Positions 35,020-47,110 of a DNA stretch of 64,000 nucleotides are shown one piece after another. Below the pieces are notes generated by a model. The model was given only the letters and a program-made list of their open reading frames with translations, searched no databases and was not told the origin of the DNA. The position numbers and the translations under genes were made by a program. Positions within the stretch are counted from its first letter, which is position 1. Every line of letters begins with the position of its first letter. The DNA is taken from assembly GCA_022818135.1 (NCBI GenBank), contig JAFMSR010000019.1, forward strand, positions 29,084,993 through 29,148,992. The letters are read 5' to 3'. The DNA comes from Saxidomus purpurata (lineage: Eukaryota; Mollusca; Bivalvia; Venerida; Veneridae).

Positions 35020-36880
35020 GTGTTTGAGAAATTACTATTTTTGTACCCCTACCCCCATTTTGGCAGAAGGCAGAAAATGGTCAAATTAGGCACAAAATGT
35101 GAGGTCAAAATATTTTTTCTCAAAATTGTTCAATCTTTTTGCACTAAAATATTCCTATTTTGCCTAAGTTTACTACTACATAAATGTTTTTTTCCAGTTA
35201 AATCATCATTTTCGAAATATAACAAATGTAAATTTCCGAAAGTACAAAACTCCAAAACCTCACCAGTGACCCCTCTTAACAACAGCTTCTTACAAAATCA
35301 TGAACATTGAAAAGACATGGAAAGCTATTCTGAGCGTTTCTTTTATAAATATCTTACTGCAAACCGGGGTCCGTAAGTAATAGTTTATAACTAATATTCA
35401 GTAAAAAGTAACGTTTCATGTAGATTAAAGATGTTGAATTTGGTACCGCTCCATGGTTATTAACTGATTTCATATTTTTCACTGCGTTAAATATCAATAT
35501 CATACTTGTTTCCTTTAGTAACAAACACTATACAACACGTTGCAGGGTTGCTAAAAAGGGCGATATCAGTAAAAAAGGAAAAACGTGTTGTTATTAAGTT
35601 CTGATAAATTGGGTACCCAATTACTGTCTCCTTCATAAGAATTTGCGCAAAAGCAGTATTTAAGAAAAGGCGCAGTTTGAGAAGAATTTAAAGGGCAGGT
35701 TCGTTACAGCTTGCATGACAAGATGTTGGTTTCATATATTAAATATGTTTTCGATAGTGACATGTTGGTAATTATGCGGCAGCTTTACGATCAGACATAT
35801 ATTTATGGGAAAGTACAGTGTAAATACAATGTATATACCTTGACTACCGGCCGTTCTATAATATGAACGCTACTTTTGTATACACCTTAAATATATTTTT
35901 TCTTTTACGAATGAAATGTATATCAGTTATGTTTCGTTTAATTTAACAATGTTTGTAAACAGAAAGGCGAAGAGGAAGCTACATATTTCCGAGAATGCTC
36001 ATTTTGACTCTAGGACTAATGTCTAGTTTAGATATGTGTGATTATCTCCTTGTAATTATGATATTGGTAACATAATGATACTTAAGGAATTATTACTCAA
36101 TGTCACTCCTTTTACTAGCTTGAATTTACACAAATACAACATGTGCGATACACTTAGAATTTTGTCTTCATACACGTAATCTTGTACAGTGGTTAAGGTG
36201 TTTTTCCTGTATATAGCCGCCAAAATCAGCTTTCAAATATATTCATCCATACTTGGTATACACAACTTAACCTGATACTGTAAACTATTTAACCTCATAC
36301 TCGCATCTTACATGTATTTCAAAGATCTTACCCTTGATATCGTTTTGCTTATTCGTATGAAGTGCAATTATGAATCACGTATTTTTCGTACATTTGACAC
36401 ATTCAGTGATGATGCACATGTTTAGCAACTAGACAACAAAATGTTAAAGTTATAAAATATGTTACCTGTCATCAGTGTTCGTTCAAGGCTAATAGGCAGG
36501 TGTAACCACCTACATCCAAAAATAATTCTACATTCTAAACATTGTTTCCTGATTTATGAAACGGTTTGACAGATTTTCAAAAGAAATATTATTTCAATTT
36601 ATGACAATTTTTGTATACACAGGGAGTGCAACTCTTTTTCATCCCCGATAAGAGCATAAAGTAAAGTTGAACAGAAATATCAAACCACTGTTACATCCAA
36701 ATAACCTGCTGTGTAAAATGAAACAAAACTCCTCAGTGTTGGAGTAAAAACATGATGTAAGCATTGTTCAGGAAAAAGATAAGGACTAAGACACTTATTA
36801 CATTAATTTGCTTTTATAATTTGTAGTTATTAGTCTATTCATTTTGTTCGTTTCATTTTTGTTTTAAATTAAACTTTTGT
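35020..36880. other. Intergenic, nothing recognised
   Basis: AT-rich sequence. A 96-codon lysine-rich open frame at 35020-35310 lacks homology clues and splice context. No repeat or RNA gene is apparent. Confidence 0.5.
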
Positions 36881-37150
36881 TTATATTCCCTTTAAAGTGA
36901 TACACAATTTATTACCCTCCAAAGTGACATAAACCTTCAAAATGATATTACCCTTCAAAGTGATATTAACTTTCAAAGTAATATAGCCCTTCAAAGTGTT
37001 ATTACCTTTCAAAGTAATATAACCCCTCAAAATGTTATTTCCCTTCAAAGTGATATTACCCTTCAAAGTGATATTACCTTTCAAAGTAATATAGCCCTTC
37101 AAAGTGTTATGACCCTTCAATCCGATATAGCCCTTCAAAGTGATAATCAT
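36881..37150. repeat. 18-bp minisatellite, about 14 copies
   Basis: Tandem copies of 'cccttcaaagtgatatta' with point changes. Since 18 is divisible by three, the minus strand stays open for 89 codons as a six-residue repeat (ITLKGN). That open frame has no flanking gene structure and is treated as repeat-derived. Confidence 0.93.
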
Positions 37151-40100
37151 AATTTTAAGAAGTCATTAAAGACTGACTTATACTGTTTAAAAAATGAACA
37201 TTGCCAAAGTTAGAACGAAAATGTATGAATCTGTATCAAAGTTTTATTCACATTGAATACAGAGAAAATCAGAAGAAAAGTATGTTGGCTATCCGAATCA
37301 AAAATTGAGAATCCACCCTTCTAATTGATATATTTTAATCATATCTTTAAATAAGAGAAATATCTCGGCACAATTAATTTTTTATAGGTTTTCAAAGCAC
37401 TTACAATGGTTTTAGCATTGTTCCTCACCCTAGCTCAATATGAAAGTTTTGAAGGGTAATAATTATAACTTTACAGTTTTCTGTACAGCATATCAACGAA
37501 TGTCCATTTGTACCATGCATACATTAGAAATATCAACTGTATATTATTTCATGCGTTACTTGAATTCGTTTGAATTCAAGTAAGGATAATATTTGTATAG
37601 TATATCCAATGTATCAATCTTTGGAGCGGTGCAAGTGTCGTTTACATGCTTTTTTGTAGTGGGGTCACCATTATATCACGAATACCTTGTGCACACTCAA
37701 GGCTAGATGCTACATATTGGATATAATTAGGATGAAATTAAATAATTATCTTTTCCTGCTGTTCTCATACTTAAGATGTAAAATGAGCTACATTTGGTTA
37801 AAACAAAATTGGCGAGAAACAACGTTTTGTTGATATCATTTTTTAATATTAAGTCATAGTATCAACACATAAAACTATCATGATACACACTATGTACATT
37901 GAACAGTTTACAATGGAATGTAATAAATCTGAAATCGAACTTTTGTCACATTTAGCTCTTGCTGCATTTATCATAGCTTCAGACGTTTGCTGTTGACGTT
38001 ACACTTATGAAAATTTCTCATAGCTCTTCTTTTTTATTGCTTTGCCGTGATTTGATGTGATCCTTATTATCTACTTTGAATGTTGTTTTGTACATGTATT
38101 TGTCATAATTGCAACAAAATGTCGTATAATTTTGTCTTTGGTTTTATTTTTACAGTCATTATGAAAATAGTAAACATAGGCCGGGACCCTTACCCAGTTT
38201 TGTCACAGTGCTGAAGAGCCATTATGTATGGGTTGGGAGTTACGACTTATTTTCTTGTTGACGTGTTACAATGTTTTAAACGCTAATGCATGTTCACTGC
38301 AGTCATAGAAACATTATATACTTGAGGGTTTAAAAGTACATTTGCCATAAAAATACGCAAACCCTGATGAAACAATCATCCCCGACAAACCATAATTGAA
38401 CATTGTTTCAGCAAAAACTTAGCCAATTTTAAATATGATATACAGTAAACAGCATGTGCAGCGAAGGTGTCAACCATGCGCATGCCTGTTAACCATGCAC
38501 TTGCCCACTTTCCTTAACATTGATTTGGTCCAGCTCTGACTATCAAACAATCATAAATGCCATAAATTGATCCTTTCTGACTATAGTGGTACATGTGGGC
38601 GGCCATTCCATGACTCATCCGATACCATTCCAGAGTCATATCAGTAATTTACTGAATATAACATACACTTCCCACTGTAAATTTGTTTATTTGGACATTT
38701 TCAACCATATATGGTATTTGAAACACAATTACACATGTTGACATCGCCTATGGGGTATGGAGTAAGAGCGTAATGTTATCTGAACATTACGCCGCCTGTT
38801 CATGAAGTCGTTTGCAAGATCAGTCAAAAATCGAAATGTTACACATTTCTGCGTATCGTGTTGTCTAGTTAAGGGAAAGGTGCTTAACTATTAAGTACCA
38901 TTTTCTTTGTGAATATGGGAGTTTATCACACAAAAATGATGAAAAGGTGTGTTTAGTTACTACGGAGGGCTCGATACCAAATTCTACCCAAAGAACTAAA
39001 ATTAATTTTATTTCATTGCTTACAGAAATAATAAAACGGCGTTTTGGAGTAATACATTATTCGTGACCAATGTTGCATGTGACGATTACTTTTGTCATTT
39101 TTATATTAACTTGTGTTAATTAAAGTCTTATTGGAATTACTAGTATTTAGTTAATTGCGGACAATTCAAGCAGAAGAAATGGATATTGTACAATGTAGTT
39201 ATGATCACACGATTTCTTTGTACACACTAATTGGTTTATTCCATCACTAGAACTCTGACTCGACTTATAATCGGGAAATTTAGGTAAGGTCAATGACGCC
39301 TCGAGTTATGTGAACTCGGGTGGCCAATTGGTTACATATTAAAAAGTTATCTTCGACTTTCTGGTGGAAGGTATTATCAGGACTAGATCTATCGTAAAAA
39401 TCTTCATACATGTAAATGATTTAAATGTATATATTTTATTATATTATACGCTGAACAATGATATGCCATACACGTACTATTGTTCATTAGGACGAAAATA
39501 AAAAACGTGGCTCTTCTGTAAAAACCCTTTTATCAGAGACCTTGATTCCGTGTTCCGAAAATTACTGGCAATGTCACCCTGTACAAATATTCAATACATT
39601 ACACTCGTCTTCAAACGCATCCTAACTGTTAGGTGTCTGGTAAAAAAGAAGGCACCTAGAGCAGTGAAATATGTGAAATGATACATGTCTCTGTTCAAAT
39701 AAAATATTTCTTGATAATTTTATGCAGACTGATATGGAATTAAACTTTACTACCTACATGAAAAATTATATGCTGACATGCTGATTGCGTTAAGATTGCC
39801 TTTGAGTCAACAAAATAAATAAGAATTAGAATTAAACAATATTTCAACAAGATTATATCAGAAACATACAGGTGCTGACTATATTGTCCAACCACTGACA
39901 GGAAGAAGTTAAAACGGCCCTTGTTTACATGTTATCTTTCTTTTACAGGTGTTTCCACTTTTGCTGAATAGTGCAAGGCTTTTACCAAATTGGTCTTGAT
40001 TATTAATGTGCAGTTATGTCATAAAGTATTACATTAAAAAAGAAAATTACAAAGGCGACTGTACTGGGAAATGTGTCTGTACTAACCATTTAACTACTAT

Positions 40101-40400
40101 AAATTCAAGGTTGACTGACTTAACAATAGTATAGATAAGTTACATGCATGTACCTATATCTATGTCTGTGCTTGTAGAAAGAATATGTGAATTAATGATA
40201 TAACAAAGGAACGAACAGTTGTTAAATGTTACATTAAGTCAACTATTCTTCTTTTCATGTTATGAGAATTTACTGTTAAAAGTGCTACTAAAACTCATTT
40301 AGAGGCGTTGGTCGTAAGAATTATCCGGTACCAACGATAAAACTCTAAAAAAACAACAACATACGTACAAAATGTATATGCATTTTAGTTCAAAAATAGT
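37151..40400. other. Intergenic, nothing recognised
   Basis: No exon, RNA gene or clear repeat found. AT-rich with scattered TACATGTA words. The segment from about 40430 starts a bivalve-type interspersed repeat ('gtctgtcggtctgtcggtcc' near 40482-40501, then 'aggtcaaggtcatacttgac'). Confidence 0.5.
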
Positions 40401-40704
40401 ACGCGAAGCGCATGTAATTATTATAAATCTACTATTTTGGTGTCGCCCTTTCGGTAAAAAGGCGATACATAGGGATCGCTTTGTCTGTCGGTCTGTCGGT
40501 CCGTATTTCCGTCAAAGAAACTTAACGTTGACTATAATTTTGAGGTCAAGGTCATACTTGACAGAGTTATGTCCCTTTTTTGTATTAAGTTTTTTTGGCA
40601 TGAAAATTTAACGTTCGCTATAACGTTCGCTATTTCTCAAGATTTCTTCATCAAACTTTCAAATCGCATTGCTTTTGACAAAAGGGTTGTGCTGCCGCCA
40701 ATTT

Positions 40705-41470
40705 TTCAAAAGCCACTCATTAAGCTACGAACAATATCTTCGTATTTAATTAAAATATTTTTTATAATTTTAGCCAAAAACATGCCTAACGGTGCGATTT
40801 AACATAATCAAAAACGTTTGGCAATAGTAATTCTTTTGACAAATATCTTCGGTGAATCAGGTAAGTATGATGTTCACTGTGTATTTTACAAACTATATCA
40901 TAAAGACTTGTACAAACCATATTTGCCATAAACAAAATTTTACTTGTGGGAAACTCACAATAAACAAGCGAATAAGCTTGATAATCTTAAAAGAAGTGCA
41001 GACTATGAATTTACACGCGGGAAATAAATTGTTTTGTAACCTGTTAAATTTCTCACATAACCATAGTTAGTGTCAAGGCTTGAACCGTTTTGAACAGTCA
41101 TGGAGGTATCAAACTGCTGACAAGGCTTGTTCATGTCAGAACTATTTGACTAAAATAATTTAATCTTCTTTTTGTGAAAACAGGTAAAATTCAAATCTGC
41201 ATACAAGTACTTTCGCCTACATCCCTTCCCAACATAGAATGTGTCATTCTATTTTAAAACAATTGCACATTAACATATCTGCCATCCATCCATAACTAAT
41301 GCAGGACGAAGTGTTTATCAATATTATTTCGGATATGCATGGTAAAAAATGCAAAATGTTTTTTTGCAATTTGTACTATCACCTACATCACCTTCCCAAA
41401 ATATTGAAACAAATCTGCACATTTACATATCTGCCATCCATCCATATCTAATGCATCACACTTGTTTATG
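40705..41470 (+). repeat. Long dispersed repeat, copy 1
   Basis: It shares with copies 2 and 3 the blocks 'aaaagccactcattaagcta' (copy 3 only), 'gcgatttaacctaatcg', 'cggtgaatcaggtaa', 'gttcatgtcagaactatttg' and 'tctgccatccatccata'. All copies are in the same orientation. In this copy the 3' end is itself duplicated (41215-41310 and 41385-41470). No coding frame is shared. Confidence 0.8.
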
Positions 41471-41599
41471 CTATATTGGTTTTAAAGTAATATTGAATTT
41501 ATAATAAATGTCAAATTTAATCCATTCAAAAGCATAAAAACAGAAAACTTGCAAGTATTATTACCAGTCATCATCGGTAAAATCAAAATATACAGAAAA

Positions 41600-41810
41600 C
41601 TTGTTTTCACTGACTTGAGATCATTGTACCCTCTCGTAGATTGGAGGCCATTGGTTCGCGTCCTGCTACCAACCTTGTCTCTGTATGTGAGAAAGTTGAC
41701 AGTTTCTTAACCGATCGGAATTTAGTATTGGTTCTACACAGGAACGATTGTTAAGTAAACTGTCCCCCTGTTAAAATGGCCAAATGTCGTTAAACAACAA
41801 CATTATAATT
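41600..41810 (+). mobile_element. Bivalve-type SINE, copy a
   Basis: It matches 45755-45950 along 'ctctgtatgtgagaaa', 'cagtttctta', 'ggttct...caggaacgat' and 'cctgttaaaatg'. From memory, the wording 'tatgtgagaaagcca..cagctggcttacggaaggt..ggttct.ccaggtgcc' belongs to a tRNA-derived SINE abundant in bivalves. The tRNA-like head here is eroded. It ends in an A/C-rich tail ('aaacaacaac'). Confidence 0.7.
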
Positions 41811-42089
41811 AATAATAATGTTTTCATTTAGTTGATTTCAAAATTCAAATTATGACAATTTGTAAAATGTAACAAATTCATTATCGACTTTTTAAAGGTT
41901 TCAATCACTTGAACAGAGACGCTTTTATACGTGTCTTACTTGAAATTATAGTAATTTACACTATTTATTGACGTGACGGTGTAATCAAGGGCCCCGCCTT
42001 TTCCCGGAAATTGATTCATTTTATAGGAATTTATGAAACAGTGTTTTAAAAAACCAAGCTAGTTTTCACAATACACACGAGGTAAAACA

Positions 42090-42312
42090 GGGGAGCCGGC
42101 TTTTTGCAGAAGTAGCGCGGTTGCCTCGGGATCGGAGGGTCCCGGGTTCGATCTCCACCGGTGCCCAAGTAGTTGTAGTGTAATTGGACAAGACACAATT
42201 AAGATAACCTCTCTCTGTCTTCGAGGTTAATTCAATCTGGAGTGAGTTTCGACAACGATAAATAAAAGTTGTAAGAATGTGGTTCGCAATCGACAATAAA
42301 TAAATAAGTACA
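42090..42312 (+). mobile_element. tRNA-derived SINE with simple-repeat tail
   Basis: 'GTAGCGCGGTTGCC' (A-box-like, 42112-42125) and 'GGGTTCGATCTCC' (B box, 42145-42157) have tRNA spacing. They are followed by a unique body and a tail of 'aataaataaataag'. It is a different family from the 41.6/45.8-kb pair. The antisense open frame is a shadow. Confidence 0.75.
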
Positions 42313-43189
42313 AATTAAATTAAAAACCAAGTAGTCTGAATTTCGCGTATTATTTTCTTTCAATGCTTCCCGAAGAAATAAAATTGTTTTTGTTTTCTCC
42401 TTCGAGCTTGCAACTTTTTTAAAAAACAATTAAAAATGCACATAAGCAAATCTTGATTTTTGTGCAGACCTTTAAATATGAAATGAACTAAACTTAATAA
42501 AATATTTATTACAGGCGATTAACACCAGAAAGTCCAGGATGACTTTTGACCGTGAATACCAGTTAGTCTATCTATTCACCTTAATTGAGGCAACCTTTGG
42601 TCTCACTAAAGGAAACCTTTCCCTAGTATTAATTGAAGCGGAGTTCGAATAACGACTCTGAACAAAAGCTATTATTTATTTTATTTTGCTAATAGTGTCT
42701 ATCTCTACAACAATGTCGTCTGCTTCCATTGTCACCGATAGACGACACGTGCAATGGTCGATAAAACTTGGCACCAAAATGGCTAAAACATAAAGTAATT
42801 CACCTACTGTCTACCATTTTGATAAGTCATTCAGAATATTATTTTTTCTTCTATAACTCTGTTCCAGAAGAATTCGTTTTGAAAAACACCGGTTTAATTC
42901 AGTTGCGTTGAGTTTGTTTTGCTGGCCAGTATACGTTTAATGTATTTACAACAGCATGTTATATATATAGCGATTTTTTGTATAAATCGCTTTCATGTGT
43001 TACAAACCGGATTAAGGCATATGATTCAGGCATATTTATTGCATAATTACCAATGATTTCAACACTGAATATCAAGATAAACAAATTACGCATCAATTGA
43101 TATTTATAGCTCAGGAATAAGAAAAAAACGTTGACAATTTACGTCAAATATTAAACTATGACTGACAAAGACACCACTTCGATACAAGG

Positions 43190-44345
43190 GTTGGCCCGTT
43201 AAGGGTGATTTTCGCCTGTTCTCAAATCTCATTAAAATATATAGTCGGGAAATCTTTTTCCAATTCATAACTTGGGATCCTTTTAACGTAAACAGTATCA
43301 GTCACGTACCTCGGCATTTACAACAGAGGCACTGCAAATCATTTTAAACGTCGAATTAACGCATGATTAAATCAACGTTTTTTCCACCGCTTTTGAACTG
43401 GCGGTCAAAATCCCACTTTTTGAGTCGACATTTTTTCCGCTTTTCTATCAGACATCAGATCACGTTTTGTCTAATATTTACATTGTATAGCAGTTATCGG
43501 ATATTTGTAACTTTAGTATAAAAAACACTTAAACTCGGATTTAACGAACTCCTCAGGACTGTGGAAAATTGTTCAATATATACGACATTCGCTGTATCCA
43601 TATAACTAACTAAATTCCTGATAAACATATTGCATAATGAACTTTAGACGTATAGAGTACAGGCGTTTAATATAAGAATATTTGTTTTTATAAAATTGAC
43701 AAAACACATGCATGAATTCGCGATTTAACCTAATCGAAAACGTTTGGCAATAGTTATTCATTTGGCAAAGAACCTCGGTGAATCAGGTAAATATGATGTC
43801 CACTGTGTATTTCACACACTATAACACAAAGGCTTGTTTCACTTTACCTGTGGGACACTCAATATGCTTGGTCAATTTTAAAAGAAGCGCAGACTATGAA
43901 TTTAACTGAGGAAAATGAATTGTTTTGTAAGATGCCAAATTTCTCACTAATCATAGTTGGTAACAAAGCGGCTTGAAACGTTTTGGACAAGGAGGCAGTC
44001 ATGGAGGTATTACAATTGCTTACAAGGATTGTTCATGTCAGAACTATTTGACTTAAATGATTTAATTTTTTTTGTAAAGCACGTAAAATTCATATTTGCG
44101 TACAAGGATATCTTACTGTATTTGCAAAACATTGAAGACGAAGTGGTTAACGATTGGGATATTAATGAACAAAAAATGCATAATTATCATGAAAATTGCA
44201 TACTTTCGTCTACATCACCTTCACTAAATAGAATGTTATTATATTTAAACCTTTCTGCACATTTACATCTCTGCCATCCGTCCATAACTACTGCATCATA
44301 ACTCTTGCAATATCTTTATTTTCATCTATGCTTGTTTAGTTTTAA
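43190..44345 (+). repeat. Long dispersed repeat, copy 2
   Basis: Its left half (43190-43510, 'cagaggcactgcaaatcatt', 'attgtatagcagttatcgg') matches 51960-52460. Its right half (43725-44345) matches both other copies. An element of about 1.2 kb or more, non-coding. The open frame at 43957-44301 lies inside it and is not conserved in the other copies. Confidence 0.8.
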
Positions 44346-44635
44346 AGTTATATCGAATTAATTATGTTTTGCATTTGATGAGATGTACTTTTAATTGAAG
44401 TTATCACAAAGGGGGGAAATCATATTGTTTCCTCCAAATTATATAACTGGAAAATTTAGGTATATAAGTGTATATTAATTTCTTTTTATTTTACTCGTAC
44501 TTCAAAGCATAAACCCCTATTTGGCACGGCTGCTGCAGCTTTCTGATGTAGATTTATAAATGTAAGAAAATAATCCTAATGCTATGTTTCAAAATTCAGG
44601 AAAAAATAGCTGTAAAACATTTATAACAAAATGTA

Positions 44636-44935
44636 ATACCCAGGCGTGGCAAATTTAAACCCCAGGGGCATGATTTGAACAGACTTGGTAGAGAGCTTCT
44701 AGACAATGCTAAATGCCGATAACTAAGCTTTGTACTTTTTTAAAAGAGCCTCAAGACAGTGCTTTATGTACAAATGGACCAACTGGGCGTGGCAAACTTT
44801 AATCCAACGTGTATTATTTCTGCAAACTTGGAAGACAATGTGTTTTTGGAGAATAAGTTTTGTTAAAGTTTCTCCTATATCAGTCTGGTATGATAGTCTT
44901 GATTACTTTCAGAATTTTTCTGTATTTCGTTCTAC
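44636..44935 (+). repeat. Interspersed 'acttggtagag' repeat, copy 1
   Basis: 'ggcatgatttgaacagactt' then 'ctagacaatgct', repeated once more in altered form at 44745-44890 and again at 54460-54690. It resembles a very common bivalve genomic repeat as I recall it ('ataatttgaacaaacttgg..agaggaccactagatgatgc'). Confidence 0.7.
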
Positions 44936-45426
44936 AGATCTTATATATAGTACTAGCGACGTGTAAGCAATAGTACCTACAAGTACTCCAGACCATTGTC
45001 TACTGCCATGGGATAGTTTATGTAATAATTTATCTGCTTTAAGTGGTGCTAAAATGCTAAAGAGATGTATGTTGATAAATGCTATGTCAGTAACACACTT
45101 TGTACATTCTAGCATAAAATGTGCTGTTTTTTCCTATTTTGCCGGTGTTTTAACAGGAGATAAAACGTGTGTTAACGGGGAGATTCACGCGCCGTTATAA
45201 CCCGTTTTCATTTATGCGCAGTACAGGGCCATTGTAAACAATGGACCTGTCTCCCAAGTCTAACATCATGTATTGCGTCAACAGTGCCGGGCTTAAAAAC
45301 CGCTGGTGACGTCATAAATATGACGCAAACAACACAGACGTTGTCCCGCGCATTATTGAACGTCGTACTAATAAGAGCGTTTCATTTTTATTTGTATGAT
45401 TTTTTATGCTATTTATGCTAAAATAG

Positions 45427-45566
45427 CGCTAACGAACGTTTTTTCGTGTGATAACATCTGCAGAAACCCTCGGGATATGTTGGTGCCCTCGCCCTAACGG
45501 GCCCGGGCACCAACAATCTCTCGGGATTCTGCAGATTTTATAACACAAAAAAAACGTGCGTTATCC
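45427..45566. repeat. Long imperfect inverted repeat (hairpin element)
   Basis: About 65-base arms at 45427-45492 and 45500-45566 pair with a few mismatches. The arms share 'atctgcagaa.ccc', 'gttggtgccc' and an oligo-T/oligo-A run beside 'aacg'. The loop is about 7 bases ('taacggg'). It is locally GC-rich (ccctcgccctaacgggcccgggc) and probably a fold-back MITE. The preceding 45140-45420 is also more GC-rich than its surroundings and may belong to it. Confidence 0.8.
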
Positions 45567-45744
45567 CTACATTTATGGGTGATCATGATTCTCTATAATG
45601 GATCAATTATATAGTTGTGTACCTAAACAAATGGTGACGGTGTCTCTATTGGAGATGAGAACGAATTTGAAAATTATGTTTGTGTTATAGAAGAAGCGTA
45701 TTTGTTACGTCGGCTCTACCTGGCGCAAATCGCATTGCAAGTCC

Positions 45745-45990
45745 GCCTCTGTGGTCATGTGGCTAGAGTCGCTGACTTGGAATCACTGTAACCTCTCACA
45801 GATTGAGAGTAATATAATGGAGCCTTGCTACCGACCATGTCTCTTTATGTGAGAAAATTGGCAGTTTCTTACGGAAAAGAGTCCAGTACTGGTTCTTCCC
45901 AGGAACGATGTTTAGGTAAACTGACCACCTGTTAAAATGACATTAATACGATGTGGTACAGCCCCAAAAGTAACGTGATGTCATGCCGTT
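45745..45990 (+). mobile_element. Bivalve-type SINE, copy b
   Basis: Better preserved than the 41.6-kb copy. The head 'gtggctagagtcgctgactt' followed by 'ggaatcactgtaacctctca' is the tRNA-related part. The body 'atgtgagaaaattggcag', 'cttacggaaaagagtcc' and 'ggttcttcccaggaacgatg' follows. Confidence 0.75.
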
Positions 45991-46414
45991 ACTTAGTTTC
46001 GATGTGCCCACATTATTTATTCAGTTGTCTGTTTACATATAAAGTGCATTCAGATTGGGATTAGCTCGGTCATTTCCGAAGTCGTATGAGATTTTAAAGT
46101 CTATGAATTATGTTATTTATACAAAATATGTTACAATTTTGATTTACGAAATGTTACAATTTTGATTTACAGAAATGTAGTATATTTCACATACGATACC
46201 CTGTCAGACTAGGACCGGGTAGCCACATTTTCTTATGTTACTTTGGAAAATATTGCAAATTGTCAAATAATGTAGATCTAATGCAATATAATTGGTAAAA
46301 AGGGTACAAATTGCTGACCGAAACTTTATTTCTTAGTTTGAACACTACTGTCAAAGTTTGTATCTTCGTTCTTAGATAGACCGTTAAATAAGGTGAATTT
46401 TATACCAAGGCTAT

Positions 46415-46419
<5 letters not shown>

Positions 46420-46459
<40 letters not shown>
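46420..46459. repeat. (TA)n microsatellite
   Basis: About 20 TA dinucleotides following an oligo-T run. Confidence 0.97.
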
Positions 46460-46462
<3 letters not shown>

Positions 46463-46699
46463 GGGGTCAATATAAGTTTCCGTATTTCTTTAACATAGCG
46501 GTTTAAAGAGCAAATATAGAGCACTTATTGTGGCGAGTTACACAAATAATAACACTGTCAGATCCTCTAAATTATCGTCCGAAGACTATAGATAATGACC
46601 AAAGAGTTGTTTAGAACGTATATACGAAATAACATTTACATTTTAAATGGCAAAATTCAAAATAAAACAAATACCGATATATTGGCCTTATTTGTGCGT

Positions 46700-47110
46700 C
46701 AATGAAGTGCGTCACGTAACACTTTAAACCGTGTTTTCAGCTAATTTCATTGATTGTCTCTTAAAATACGGGTTTAACATATTTTAAACTGCGGTTTAGA
46801 CTTTAAACTGTGGTTTAAGATTTATTTCTGCAACAGGCCCTTGAAACTATGGGTTTAAGAGGTGTTAAACTCAAGGCGAAAGAGTTTACTGAATTATTGT
46901 GTACTTGGCGCTTAAAACCCAAAATTAAAGTCTTAAACCACAGTTTAAAGTCTAATACATGTATGTTTCATCATCGTTTTAAGGAGCTACGTGACACTTT
47001 AAACCATGTTTCAGCTTATTGAATGGTTGTCACTTTAACCATAGGTTTAACAGACTTTGAACTGCGGTTTGAGAGGTGTTAAAGTATATGGGTTTCAACG
47101 AATTCGTCCA
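46700..47110. repeat. Cluster of direct and inverted 'tttaaacc' repeats
   Basis: 'cgtaacactttaaaccgtgt' (46714-46733) recurs as 'cgtgacactttaaaccatgt' near 46991. Words such as 'actgtggtttaag' and 'cttaaaccacagtt' face each other (46805-46820 and 46931-46946). Together they form a partly palindromic block. No coding sense; probably a decayed element. Confidence 0.65.

Noticed and set aside
35020..35310. 96-codon Lys/Phe-rich open frame
   Set aside because: No domain, no splice context, composition typical of AT-rich intergenic DNA.
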